Notes under the pieces: model-generated
The model's input: only the letters and a program-made list of their open reading frames with translations
What the model was told of the DNA's origin: nothing
Databases searched by the model: none
Part shown: positions 7,483-15,321 of the stretch, one piece after another
How the letters are laid out: the number at the start of each line of letters is the position of its first letter
Numbering within the stretch: the first letter of the stretch is position 1
Position numbers and translations under genes: made by a program
Assembly: GCA_035399665.1 (NCBI GenBank)
Contig: DAOPJM010000015.1
Location: forward strand, 1-41,953
Source of the DNA: DAOPJM01 sp035399665
GTDB taxonomy: Bacteria; Bacillota; Clostridia; Christensenellales; CAG-138
DNA: 41,953 bases
Reading direction: 5' to 3'

Positions 7483-8663
7483 CAGTCCTCCAATATCTTC
7501 AGGGCGGCCCCCGTCTCAAGCAGTATGCCCACCCTTATGCAATCCTCATTCAAAATTACATCCGCGTTGTGCAGCGGGTGCGCAATCCAATCCCCGCCCG
7601 CGCCTATGTTGAAGTAACAGCCTTGGGACGCGTTCGCAAAGTAAGCGAAATCATCAGCTCCAAGGCTTGGCGCATCCATCCTGATTACGTTTTCCGCGCC
7701 TAAAAGCTCCGCCGCGACGCCCTCCACGCTCGCTGTCAGCTCCGCATCGTTGATGAGCGCGGGATAACCCGTCTTAAAGTACAGCTCAGCGCTCGCCCCG
7801 AACGCCTCCGCCGTACGCTCCGCAATGAGCGTGACCTTCTCCTTGAGCTTGTCCATTACCGCGTTGTCCAAGGCGCGCAGAGTGCCGCAAAGCACGGCCT
7901 CGCCCGCTATGATGTTCTCCTTGCTGCCCGCGTGAAAGCTGCCTATCGTGACCACTCCCGCGTCAGTGGGCGCAAGACTGCGGCTCACTATGCTCTGAAG
8001 CGCGGTCACAACCTGTGAGGCTACAAGTATGGCGTCGCAGCCGCCGTCAGGGTGCGCCCCGTGACAGGACTTGCCTATCACCCGTATGCGCATATCGGTG
8101 ACGGCCGCGTTCATATGCCCCTCCAAAAACTCCGCCTTGCCCGCAGGCAAAAAGGGATTGACGTGCAGCGACACGGTGTGTGTCACCTTTGGGGAATCCA
8201 TACAGCCGTCCGCTATCATGTCCTTCGCGCCGCCGTCGGTCTCCTCGTTGGGCTGAAAGAACAGCTTGACCGTGCCTTTAAGCTCGCTCTCGCGCTGCTT
8301 TAGCACCTCGGCCGCGCCCAAGAGAATCGCTGTATGCATATCGTGTCCGCAGGCGTGCATCACCCCCTCGTTCTCGGAGGCGAACGGCAGTCCGCTGCGC
8401 TCCAAAACCGGCAAAGCGTCTATGTCGGCGCGTATGCCCACGGCAGGTTCACGCCCCGTGCCTATGACGCCGACAACGGCGTGTTTGTCGCTTACGCTGT
8501 ATGGGATGCCCAATTCCTGCAAGCGGTGCGATATCCTAAGGGCGGTCTCGCGCTCCTGTCCCGAAAGCTCGGGGCGGCGATGCAGCTCCCTGCGTATCAG
8601 TATGGCTCGCTTTGCAGCCCTGTCCGCCTGTGAAAACAGTCTCTCCCTCTGCTCGTTCGTCAT
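7482..8663 (-). CDS. M20 family amidohydrolase (N-acyl-amino acid hydrolase type)
   Basis: This is a metal-dependent cytosolic hydrolase of the M20D group (hippurate / N-acetyl amino acid / IAA-amino acid hydrolases). The 393-residue product shows RRELHRRPELSGQE, the GIRADIDALPV metal motif, HACGHDMHTA and QPNEETDGGAKDMI with its catalytic Glu pair, and the central dimerisation domain with KSCHGAHPDGGCDAI. The C-terminal part has LGADDFAYFA. The substrate cannot be read from sequence; an N-acyl or N-acetyl amino acid is likely. The ATG at 8663 has GGGAGGG upstream and a good promoter. The gene is translationally coupled to alr, which suggests a joint role in amino acid or cell wall precursor supply. 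Confidence 0.9.
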   Translation of the reverse strand: MTNEQRERLFSQADRAAKRAILIRRELHRRPELSGQERETALRISHRLQELGIPYSVSDKHAVVGVIGTGREPAVGIRADIDALPVLERSGLPFASENEGVMHACGHDMHTAILLGAAEVLKQRESELKGTVKLFFQPNEETDGGAKDMIADGCMDSPKVTHTVSLHVNPFLPAGKAEFLEGHMNAAVTDMRIRVIGKSCHGAHPDGGCDAILVASQVVTALQSIVSRSLAPTDAGVVTIGSFHAGSKENIIAGEAVLCGTLRALDNAVMDKLKEKVTLIAERTAEAFGASAELYFKTGYPALINDAELTASVEGVAAELLGAENVIRMDAPSLGADDFAYFANASQGCYFNIGAGGDWIAHPLHNADVILNEDCIRVGILLETGAALKILED

Positions 8664-8687
8664 GTCGCCCTCCCGCTCTTTTTAGTA

Positions 8688-8716
8688 AATATATCACCTG
8701 TGTCACTCCTTGGCAA
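8688..8716 (-). promoter_or_regulatory. Promoter of the amidohydrolase-alr operon
   Basis: On the minus strand TTGCCA (8716-8711) and TATATT (8693-8688) are 17 nt apart. The ATG follows at 8663. It is divergent from the promoter at 8811. Confidence 0.65.
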
Positions 8717-8810
8717 GTCCCTAACGTTAGACATTGAGGCGCTTTCCAAATCAAACTTTGTCGCGCTTTTCGACATCGGGTTTATATTATCCCTTTATAT
8801 CCCTATATGA

Positions 8811-8839
8811 TTGACCTATGCGAATCCTGCTGTTATAAT
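8811..8839 (+). promoter_or_regulatory. Promoter of the YwaF-like gene
   Basis: TTGACC (8811-8816), a 17-nt spacer and a perfect TATAAT (8834-8839) form a strong sigma-A-type promoter 45 nt before the ATG at 8884. Confidence 0.85.
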
Positions 8840-8883
8840 CTGTACGCCAAACGGCGAATCTGTAATCGGAGAGTTTGTGGTTT

Positions 8884-9693
8884 ATGATAGAGGATTTCTT
8901 ACGGTGGACGGCGTGGCCCATGGTCAAGCCCGCATCCTACGGGGCCTTTCATCTCGGTTTTTTCTTCGGCGGGCTTGCTCTTGCCGTGCTTTTGGCTTAC
9001 CTGCTGCGAGGCACAACCGAACGCGGCAATAAGGCCGTGCTTCTCTGCTGCGGGGGCTTCCTTTTAGTTGCGGAGCTGTACAAGCAGCTCTTTTACTACT
9101 ATGTCATAGGCAACGGAAGCTATCAATGGTGGATCTTCCCGTTCCAGCTTTGCAGCATACCCATGTACCTCTGCCTTATCGCGGCATTCATGAAGCCGTG
9201 CCGGGTGCGCGACTACATCTTCAACTTCATGATAGCCTTCAACCTCATGGGCGGCTTTATCGCGTTTCTCGAACCCTCCGGGCTTGTCCATGAGTACTGG
9301 ACGCTTACGCTTCACGCCTTCATTTGGCATATGATGCTTGTGTTCATCGGGCTGTACCTTGGGTTCTCGCGCCGCGGCGCAAGGAAGATCTCGGAGTATC
9401 GCGGCACGCTCGTGGTGTTCGTCTGCCTCTGCGCTGTGGCGTTTCTTATCAACCTTGCTCTTCGAAACGTCTCGAATGCTTCCGTCAATATGTTCTATGT
9501 CGGGCCTTCCGACTCGCCCATAGTGGTGTTCAAGTCCATCTCAAAGCAGTACGGCTGGTATGTGAACACGCCGATATACATGGTCTGTCTCTCAATCGCG
9601 GCGTTCGTGTTCTACGCTCCCTTCTGTCTGTGGAACAAGGGCAAAAGCTCCACGCCCACTCCGCGCATAAGACGGACTAAGGTACGAGGTTGA
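8884..9693 (+). CDS. YwaF-like integral membrane protein (TIGR02206 family)
   Basis: This is a 269-residue membrane protein with about six or seven hydrophobic helices. It resembles the YwaF/TIGR02206 family, seen in the QWWIFPFQLCSIPMYLC stretch (around residue 80) and the SGLVHEYWTLTLHAFIWHMML segment (around residue 140). The function is unknown. The ATG at 8884 is chosen because GGAGAG lies 10 nt upstream; an upstream in-frame TTG at 8875 would put the same site too close. It is a single-gene unit on the plus strand within minus-strand neighbours, and its 3' end overlaps the convergent yunB by 17 bp. Confidence 0.82.
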   Translation: MIEDFLRWTAWPMVKPASYGAFHLGFFFGGLALAVLLAYLLRGTTERGNKAVLLCCGGFLLVAELYKQLFYYYVIGNGSYQWWIFPFQLCSIPMYLCLIAAFMKPCRVRDYIFNFMIAFNLMGGFIAFLEPSGLVHEYWTLTLHAFIWHMMLVFIGLYLGFSRRGARKISEYRGTLVVFVCLCAVAFLINLALRNVSNASVNMFYVGPSDSPIVVFKSISKQYGWYVNTPIYMVCLSIAAFVFYAPFCLWNKGKSSTPTPRIRRTKVRG

Positions 9694-10321
9694 GTATCTC
9701 CTCCCCGTCGTCCACGTCCGCGTAGGTGGACGGAACATCGCCCACAATGATGCTTTCGGCAATGGTCGCAACTGACGAAATGGTCACGGTATGCGACTCG
9801 CCCGGCAAAATAATCCGAACCGTGGCCGTAAGGCGCAAGGTTATCTTGTGAATGGTTTGGTTTATGCCCGCGTCGGCGAACGCGGACTCGAAGCTGCTCT
9901 GCACCGCACCCGCGGGAGTGAACCTCAGGGTCAGCTTGGGGCCCTTACCCGCAAATAGCGGTATTCCAAGTACCGTACCCAAGGGTATCGTTATGCCCTG
10001 CTCGCCCAGCGCCATGATGCGCTCCTGCGCCGAATCCGCGCACTGTGCGGCGACCGCGTTGAGCTTGCCGCTGTTGGCCTGCAACAGATAAACTCCGTCC
10101 TCGTTCGCGTGAACTATCAACAGGTCGTCGGTAGCTCCGCTCTCGCTGAGTATCTCAAGTATGGCGTCGTTCATCGCTTTGGCGGCGACAGACTCCACCC
10201 TTGCCTTGGACAGCCCCACAAGCACGGGTTTTAGGTTGGCGTTGATGTAGAGAAACCCGCCCGCGATGAGCAGCAGCATTATCGGCAGGACAAGCAGCAG
10301 TCTTTTCAGCCGTTTTTTCAT
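9677..10321 (-). CDS. yunB: Sporulation protein YunB
   Basis: YunB is made in the mother cell during sporulation in Bacillus; its molecular role is unclear. The 214-residue product has an N-terminal membrane segment (about residues 8-26) and family motifs: ARVESVAAKAMNDAI, then VHANEDGVYLLQANSGKLNAVAA, then GITIPLGTVLGIPLFAGKGPKL, then a Thr/Ile-rich C-terminal part. The length matches. No Shine-Dalgarno site is visible; a CATATAAT box lies only 5 nt before the ATG (see findings). The 3' end overlaps the convergent YwaF-like gene. Confidence 0.9.
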   Translation of the reverse strand: MKKRLKRLLLVLPIMLLLIAGGFLYINANLKPVLVGLSKARVESVAAKAMNDAILEILSESGATDDLLIVHANEDGVYLLQANSGKLNAVAAQCADSAQERIMALGEQGITIPLGTVLGIPLFAGKGPKLTLRFTPAGAVQSSFESAFADAGINQTIHKITLRLTATVRIILPGESHTVTISSVATIAESIIVGDVPSTYADVDDGEEILNLVP

Positions 10322-10326
10322 ATTGT

Positions 10327-10356
10327 ATTATATGAACGGCATCCACATAAATGTAA
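10327..10356 (-). promoter_or_regulatory. Candidate sigma-E-like promoter of yunB
   Basis: On the minus strand CATATAAT (10334-10327) lies 14 nt from TTACATTT (10356-10349). This resembles the mother-cell sigma-E consensus in both boxes and spacing. It sits just after the terminator of the upstream gene. The -10 box ends 5 nt before the yunB ATG. Confidence 0.5.
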
Positions 10357-10386
10357 CAAAAGCCGCGGCAGATAACGCCGCGGCTT
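10355..10386 (-). terminator. Terminator of the HTH-lipoprotein operon
   Basis: A perfect 10-bp stem, AAGCCGCGGC / GCCGCGGCTT, with a 7-nt loop is followed on the minus strand by a T-rich tail (TTTTGTTAC). It begins 21 nt after the lipoprotein stop codon. Confidence 0.85.
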
Positions 10387-10406
10387 CATTTGTTTTATAG
10401 TTTTGA

Positions 10407-11696
10407 CTAACTGAGCTTTTGCAGGTACTCTCCCGACGAGTTGATAAGGTACAGCGCACCGTTCTGTACGCTCACCGTCCAAAGATAGGTGGCGGGTGGA
10501 ATATTCTTGCTCGTGCCGTATATCTTGACAAGTCCGTTGCTGCGCACCACGTCAAGATTCAGCTCCGTCTCCGCCGCGAACACGCCGCTGTACTCCAATG
10601 TGGGAGCTCCGTCTGAAAGCCCGTACACGCTCACCCTAAACGAGTTCTCGTTCTCCGAGATGCCGCCCGATGTGAGAATTAGCTCATACTCGCCGTCTCC
10701 GTCAACATCCATAGCCGCCGCACGGTCGCCATAAGTCATCTCTGTGGCGACAAAGCCGTTCTGTGAGACTATGACAAAGCAGGGAATTTTGTAGCTCCCC
10801 GCCGCCGCGGGCAAAGCCATGAACAGCTGCAAACCCGTGACGGGGGTTGAGGCGTCGCCGTCCACGGGTATGGAAGGCACGTTCATCTCTATCGCCGTCA
10901 AAAAGTCCTCCCCCATTATCTCAAGCGCGGCGGAGGGCGACAGCGTCCCCGACACGACATACCCAAGGCCGTTCCACTCACGGTAGTACATCACATCGCC
11001 CACAAGCTCCGAAAGGACTATCACTATGTCGCTCTTGAACAGCATGGTGGCGTAGCCCTTATAGTTAACCCTGCCCAAGCCGTAATTGGTCATTAGGCTC
11101 TCGATGAACTCGGCCCTTGCTTCCTCGGTCACGCCCGAATAGGCCGTCATGCCGTCCGTAGAGTATGACATGGTGAAGGGCGGGGTTTCGAAACGATTCG
11201 CGTACTGACAATCCGAAAAACAGTACACAGCGTTGACACGGGTGTAGTTCAAGCCGCTCGTACCCTTGTCCACACAGTTAACCGTCTGATCGTCCAACCA
11301 AATAACGCCATCGGGATCAATTGCGAAGCTGTAACCGTTCACATACACGAACAAGGCTTCGGTAAGGTCAAGCTCCGCCGCAGTCTGCTCGGGAACTATG
11401 CCCGAGTAGTAGTAGAGCATTTCATTTATTAAGGCGGCGTCGTAGGTGAACAGCGCATAGTCGTTCACGCCCTTGGTGATGGATAGGCCATAGGAAGCGG
11501 CGGTTTCGGAAGTCCCCGCTCCGTCCGTCGCAAAAGGCGCCGTCGTAAGCTCTACCACGGTGGACTGGGTCGCAAGCGCGGGGTCGGCCGTAGGCACGGG
11601 TCTTTCGGTCTCGTCCCCCGTATAGCCGTCGCCGCAAGCCAAAAGCAAGAAGCAGACCAACGCCAGGGCTGTTATCGCGAATATGCGTTTCTTCAT
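10407..11696 (-). CDS. Hypothetical lipoprotein
   Basis: This 429-residue protein has a lipoprotein signal peptide ending in the lipobox LLLAC (Cys21), followed by a Thr/Ala-rich low-complexity linker to about residue 65, so it should be anchored on the outer face of the membrane. The rest is a large unrecognised domain. The stretch AMDVDGDGEYELILTSGG (about residue 330) looks like an FG-GAP/VCBS-type calcium-binding repeat as found in surface beta-propellers. The ATG at 11696 has GAGAGAAGG upstream. It follows the HTH-desulfoferrodoxin gene by 31 nt and probably shares its promoter. Function unknown. Confidence 0.8.
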   Translation of the reverse strand: MKKRIFAITALALVCFLLLACGDGYTGDETERPVPTADPALATQSTVVELTTAPFATDGAGTSETAASYGLSITKGVNDYALFTYDAALINEMLYYYSGIVPEQTAAELDLTEALFVYVNGYSFAIDPDGVIWLDDQTVNCVDKGTSGLNYTRVNAVYCFSDCQYANRFETPPFTMSYSTDGMTAYSGVTEEARAEFIESLMTNYGLGRVNYKGYATMLFKSDIVIVLSELVGDVMYYREWNGLGYVVSGTLSPSAALEIMGEDFLTAIEMNVPSIPVDGDASTPVTGLQLFMALPAAAGSYKIPCFVIVSQNGFVATEMTYGDRAAAMDVDGDGEYELILTSGGISENENSFRVSVYGLSDGAPTLEYSGVFAAETELNLDVVRSNGLVKIYGTSKNIPPATYLWTVSVQNGALYLINSSGEYLQKLS

Positions 11697-11727
11697 GTAA
11701 TACCTTCTCTCCGCGGGCTTTCCCCGC

Positions 11728-12312
11728 TCAGATCTTCTGTTCGTACATACCGTCCCCGCTGCAGCAGAACACGAATTTCCCGCCGCGCATGACGGGCATA
11801 CGCAGCGCAGCGTCCTGCTCCGGGTACAGCCGTACTATAAGCATTCTGTCCCACGACACATAAGCTATAAAGCGTATGTAATGCTCCTTTGTCATGGGGT
11901 GTTCCATGGTAACGTACCACTCGCCATCGGTGTTCCAGGCCGTGAGCCTATGCTCCTCGTCCGCCGCCTTGGGCTTCTCGGCCGACAGCCGACTGCCGCA
12001 GCAGGACAGCTCGGAGCCTGACGTCGCCGTCAGGACATTCCCGCATATCGGGCAAACGTAAAATTGCAGTCTTCTCATATTGCCTCCGCTTTTCTTATTG
12101 GGCGATAGCTCGCCCGTCAAAAGGCACATGGTATCGACGCCGAAAAGCTCAGACAATCGCGGCAAAAGCGAAACGTCGGGGCAACCCGCGCCGCGCTCCC
12201 ACTTTGAGACGGTGCGATCGGAAACGCACAGCTTTTCTGCAAGCTGCTTCTGCGTCATGCCGTGCTCAAGTCGCAAGCCCCTAATCAACTCCCCTGTCTT
12301 TCTGATATCCAT
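11728..12312 (-). CDS. XRE-family HTH regulator fused to a desulfoferrodoxin-like domain
   Basis: This 194-residue protein has three parts. Residues 5-65 form an XRE/Cro helix-turn-helix (GMTQKQLAEKLCVSDRTVSKWERG). Residues 84-107 resemble the desulforedoxin iron site, with Cys87, Cys90, Cys104 and Cys105 (CPICG ... CCG). Residues 118-194 resemble the superoxide reductase domain: H121, then H138 and H144 in HPMTKEHYI, and C184. The last ligand, the His of the usual CNLHG, is Asp187 here. The ATG at 12312 is preceded by GGAGG, so the upstream extension is not used. It probably senses redox or metal state and regulates its own operon with the lipoprotein; that role is inferred. Confidence 0.85.
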   Translation of the reverse strand: MDIRKTGELIRGLRLEHGMTQKQLAEKLCVSDRTVSKWERGAGCPDVSLLPRLSELFGVDTMCLLTGELSPNKKSGGNMRRLQFYVCPICGNVLTATSGSELSCCGSRLSAEKPKAADEEHRLTAWNTDGEWYVTMEHPMTKEHYIRFIAYVSWDRMLIVRLYPEQDAALRMPVMRGGKFVFCCSGDGMYEQKI

Positions 12313-12388
12313 GCCGCCTCCGTTCAACGGGAAGTATACGCTCCAATAATGTGCGCCGTCAACCAACGCAGCGTGGAGTTTGATGAAC

Positions 12389-12400
12389 TGCCGTACGGCA
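12389..12400. promoter_or_regulatory. Candidate operator palindrome
   Basis: TGCCGTACGGCA is a perfect 12-bp palindrome just downstream of the minus-strand -10 box at 12403-12408, so it covers the predicted transcription start of the HTH gene. This is the expected place for an autoregulatory operator. Binding is inferred only. Confidence 0.4.
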
Positions 12401-12402
12401 AA

Positions 12403-12431
12403 ATTATAGCATATCAACCCTCGCAGGGCAA
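12403..12431 (-). promoter_or_regulatory. Promoter of the HTH-lipoprotein operon
   Basis: On the minus strand TTGCCC (12431-12426), 17 nt, and TATAAT (12408-12403) with an extended TGC before it form a good sigma-A-like promoter. A second TATAAT-like stretch lies a little upstream. Confidence 0.7.
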
Positions 12432-12516
12432 GCTGTGCATTGTGAAATTATAGGCAAAGTGAATTGCACAGTGGAATTCAGAAGTGAAATTTACTGTGGG
12501 AAAGGAGGTTCGCGGG

Positions 12517-12815
12517 GAAGCGGGGGTTGACTTTGAAGTTTTTAGCAAGATCCTTCGGCAGGCTCAGGATGACACGGGGGGGTGGGTTGGCGATGCAATC
12601 ATGTCTTGACGCGAATGTGCAGGCGGTAAGCCCTCTCTGTCATCCTGAGGAACGGTGGTGACGAAGGATCTTGAAACAGACTTGCGGGGAAAAGGGGCGC
12701 TCCCCCGTGGGATAATTGGCGTCCGAAAGGGGTTTCAGGGGGGAGCGGGGGTTGACTGTTAAGTTTTTAGCAAGATCCTTCGACTTCGCTCAGGATGACA
12801 AAGGGGTGGGATGCC
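12517..12815. repeat. Cluster of three dispersed intergenic repeat copies
   Basis: The 400-nt gap between the HTH promoter and ung contains no credible gene. It holds three copies of a hairpin-forming repeat with the core GCAAGATCCTTCG ... CTCAGGATGACA. Direct copies lie at 12544-12574 and 12769-12800, and an inverted copy at 12638-12673. Flanking sequence is also shared: AGCGGGGGTTGACT precedes both direct copies, and G-rich GGGGTGGG follows them. Related sequence recurs at 39526-39675. Confidence 0.8.
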
Positions 12816-12828
12816 ATGCTGCTAAGGT

Positions 12829-13494
12829 TTACAGGCTCCAGTCGATGGGCGTCTGTCCGCTCTCTGTCAACAGCTCGTTGGTCTTGGAAAAATGACGGCA
12901 GCCAAAGTAGCCGTTGTATGCTGAAAGCGGGCTTGGATGCACCGTGCAGAGCTTCTTGTGGATTGGGTTCGTGACCACCTGCGCCTTCGCCCTCGCGTTC
13001 GCGCCCCAGAGCAGGAACACCACGGGGGTCTCCTTGCGGTTCAGCTCGGATATGACCCTGCTGGTGAATATCTCCCAGCCCTTGGCCTTATGGCTGTTAG
13101 GCTCGTGTTCGCGCACGGTCAGCACCGCGTTTAGGAGCAGCACTCCCTGCTTTGCCCACGGCGTAAGCTCGCCTGTATTCGGTATGGGCAGTCCCAAGTC
13201 ATCATGAATCTCCTTGAAGATGTTCTTCAAAGAAGGCGGCGGCTCAACCCCGTCCTTCACCGAGAAGCACAGCCCATGCGCCTGTCCCGCGCCATGGTAG
13301 GGATCCTGTCCTATTATAACCACCTTCGTGTCCTGAAAGCTTGTGAGCTTTATCGCGTTGAAGATATCGTGCATATCGGGGTAGACCTTGTGCGTACGGT
13401 ACTCATCGATAAGGAACAATCTGAGCTTTTGGTAGTATTCCTTCTCGAACTCGCCTGCTAAGATCTCGTCCCAGTCGTTGCCTATCCTAACCAT
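12829..13494 (-). CDS. ung: Uracil-DNA glycosylase (family 1)
   Basis: Ung removes uracil from DNA to start base excision repair. The 221-residue product has the normal length and all family motifs: the water-activating GQDPYHG with the catalytic Asp, LLLNAVLTVRE, and the minor-groove loop HPSPLSAYNGYFG. The ATG at 13494 overlaps the stop codon of the upstream dockerin/CAP gene (TAATG), an odd partner for a repair enzyme; translation may be coupled, although GGACGAG upstream gives a separate ribosome binding site. Confidence 0.98.
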   Translation of the reverse strand: MVRIGNDWDEILAGEFEKEYYQKLRLFLIDEYRTHKVYPDMHDIFNAIKLTSFQDTKVVIIGQDPYHGAGQAHGLCFSVKDGVEPPPSLKNIFKEIHDDLGLPIPNTGELTPWAKQGVLLLNAVLTVREHEPNSHKAKGWEIFTSRVISELNRKETPVVFLLWGANARAKAQVVTNPIHKKLCTVHPSPLSAYNGYFGCRHFSKTNELLTESGQTPIDWSL

Positions 13495-15290
13495 TACAGC
13501 TCGTCCGCCAATCCCACAAGATAACGCAGTATCTTGGACGCGTCGTTCGCGCTCACGCCCGTCGTGCCGTCAATGTCGGCGGCAATTATCTCGGTATAAT
13601 CCATATCGCAAAGACCGACAAGGTAACGCAGTATCATAGCGGCGTCCTCGGAGTTGACATTGCCGCTCGAGTTCGCGTCCCCGCGCATATACTCGCGGGT
13701 TACGGAAAGCTTCTCCGTTAAGCTCGTCACCAGTCCGTCACCGCCTGTTATCTCGCACACTATGCTGTACAGCCCCTGCTTGTCGCAGGTATACTCATAC
13801 TCGGCGTCGCTGCCAAGCTCGGTCGTCTCCGCCCCCGCGCTTATGCTCAGCTTATATGCCTCGCCGCCCGCCGCCGTGAGCTTGACAGTCTGCCCGATTA
13901 CAGCCGTGTTCACGCTGACAGTAAAGTCCGCGTAAACGTTCGCAGGATAGCTCAGTCCTTCCGGCGGAGTATTGGTCTCGGTAAATATCACGCACCAATA
14001 GACGGTGGAATCTGAATCGCCCGTTTGATAACAGCCCACGCCCACATAGGAATAATCGTTGCTGACGAGGTACTTTTTGTTGCTCTCCATATTGAGCCAA
14101 GCTGAGAGCAGCTCCGCTGAGGTCTTGCTCCTCGTGGTTGAGCCTATGAACTCAACGCTGGCAGTACAGCCTATGCCGAGTTCGTCCAGCACGTTTGACC
14201 ACCACTTGCTGTTCGGACGATAGTGGTCGCTCTTTATCTCGACCTCCTCCGCACGGTACTGCGCGGCGTCGCAAAGCTCGGGGCTATACAAAAGCAGCTC
14301 CGCGCCGTTGTCATAGCGAGCGCAGTTAACAAGGTAGGCTAACTCCTCGGCAAGCGCGTCGCTTGCCTCGGTCGCGGTGGAAACACGCCATCTGCCAAAC
14401 ACTACATGGGAGAACGCGCTGTCATCCGCGTCCTTATAGGCAAGTACCTTGTAGTCGTATGCAGCGTTTGCCGCGGCGCTCTCATCGGTGTACTCTCCTG
14501 TATCGCTCGTGCCTATCTCGGCAAAATTATCCGCTCCATAAGCCGAACGGTATATGCGATAGCCGTAACCTTGGGCATACGCAAGCCAACTCAGTTCAAC
14601 TCCGTTTGTGCCGCTCACGGCCTCAAGCCCTACGGGATAGCCGAATATATCCCCGCCCAAAGCCATGGCTAAGGGGACTTCGAAGTCCTGTGAGGTCTGT
14701 GCTCCCGAACCATAGTAGTTCAGAGAGGCGTTGCGCGTCCCGACCGTCAGCACAAAGCACAGCGGCTGCGTTACGCTGCCGTCCATGCTTTTGCCGGAGC
14801 AGTTCTCATACCATGTCATAACTCTGGAGGTGGTGTTGCCGTCACGCACTGCGGCTATGACCTCGCCGCCTATGGAAGCCGAGCTGAACGCCTCCTTTAT
14901 GGTTGTCGCGCTGTTGTTGGCGCTCATCTCAAAGAAGATGACCACAAGGTCGTCCCCGCCCACGGCTGTCTTGAGGTTGCCCGCGATCTTTACGGTGTTG
15001 ACAACATCCGTCACCACGGAGCTGCTGCGAACGACATTTCCGTAGAGGGCGATAATCGTCTTCCCGCTGTAATCGAGCATATTATGAACGGTTCCGTTCA
15101 CGTCTGTGAAGCTGAAGTCGGCCGCCGAAGCTGAAGCCTCGGTGAACACCTCAGTCATTTCCTCGCTGCCCGACGTCTTATCCCCGCCCGCAAGCTCAAC
15201 CTTGATCTGACCGATACCCGTGTCCGCGCTCACGGCAAGCGGCAGCACTATCATCGAAATTACCAGAAGTATGGAAAGCAGTCTTTTCAT
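13494..15290 (-). CDS. Secreted Trx-like/FN3/CAP protein with C-terminal dockerin
   Basis: The ATG at 15290 (GGAGG 9 nt upstream) gives 598 residues with a signal peptide (1-21). Next comes a thioredoxin/AhpC-like region (about 57-185, FSFTDVNGTVHNMLDYSGKT) without a CxxC pair. An FN3-like domain (about 220-290) is followed by a CAP/SCP domain (about 310-440, with ELAYLVNCARYDNGAELL and YSYVGVGCYQ ... YWCVIFTE). An Ig-like stretch and a type I dockerin (about 533-598) end the protein; the dockerin has two F-hand repeats, GDANSSGNVNSEDAAMILRY and DIDGTTGVSANDASKILRY. Dockerins bind cohesins, so it should join a surface complex; no cohesin gene is in the window. Enzymatic role unknown. Confidence 0.85.
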   Translation of the reverse strand: MKRLLSILLVISMIVLPLAVSADTGIGQIKVELAGGDKTSGSEEMTEVFTEASASAADFSFTDVNGTVHNMLDYSGKTIIALYGNVVRSSSVVTDVVNTVKIAGNLKTAVGGDDLVVIFFEMSANNSATTIKEAFSSASIGGEVIAAVRDGNTTSRVMTWYENCSGKSMDGSVTQPLCFVLTVGTRNASLNYYGSGAQTSQDFEVPLAMALGGDIFGYPVGLEAVSGTNGVELSWLAYAQGYGYRIYRSAYGADNFAEIGTSDTGEYTDESAAANAAYDYKVLAYKDADDSAFSHVVFGRWRVSTATEASDALAEELAYLVNCARYDNGAELLLYSPELCDAAQYRAEEVEIKSDHYRPNSKWWSNVLDELGIGCTASVEFIGSTTRSKTSAELLSAWLNMESNKKYLVSNDYSYVGVGCYQTGDSDSTVYWCVIFTETNTPPEGLSYPANVYADFTVSVNTAVIGQTVKLTAAGGEAYKLSISAGAETTELGSDAEYEYTCDKQGLYSIVCEITGGDGLVTSLTEKLSVTREYMRGDANSSGNVNSEDAAMILRYLVGLCDMDYTEIIAADIDGTTGVSANDASKILRYLVGLADEL

Positions 15291-15321
15291 GGCATATGAC
15301 CTCCGATATTGATATATTGTC

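Noticed and set aside
9677..10321. SGAT in YunB as an ApbE flavinylation site
   Set aside because: The consensus needs Asp three residues before the Ser/Thr; here it is Leu.
12517..12815. Insertion sequence remnant
   Set aside because: No transposase fragment or terminal inverted repeats with target duplication are visible. Small non-coding repeats explain the region better.
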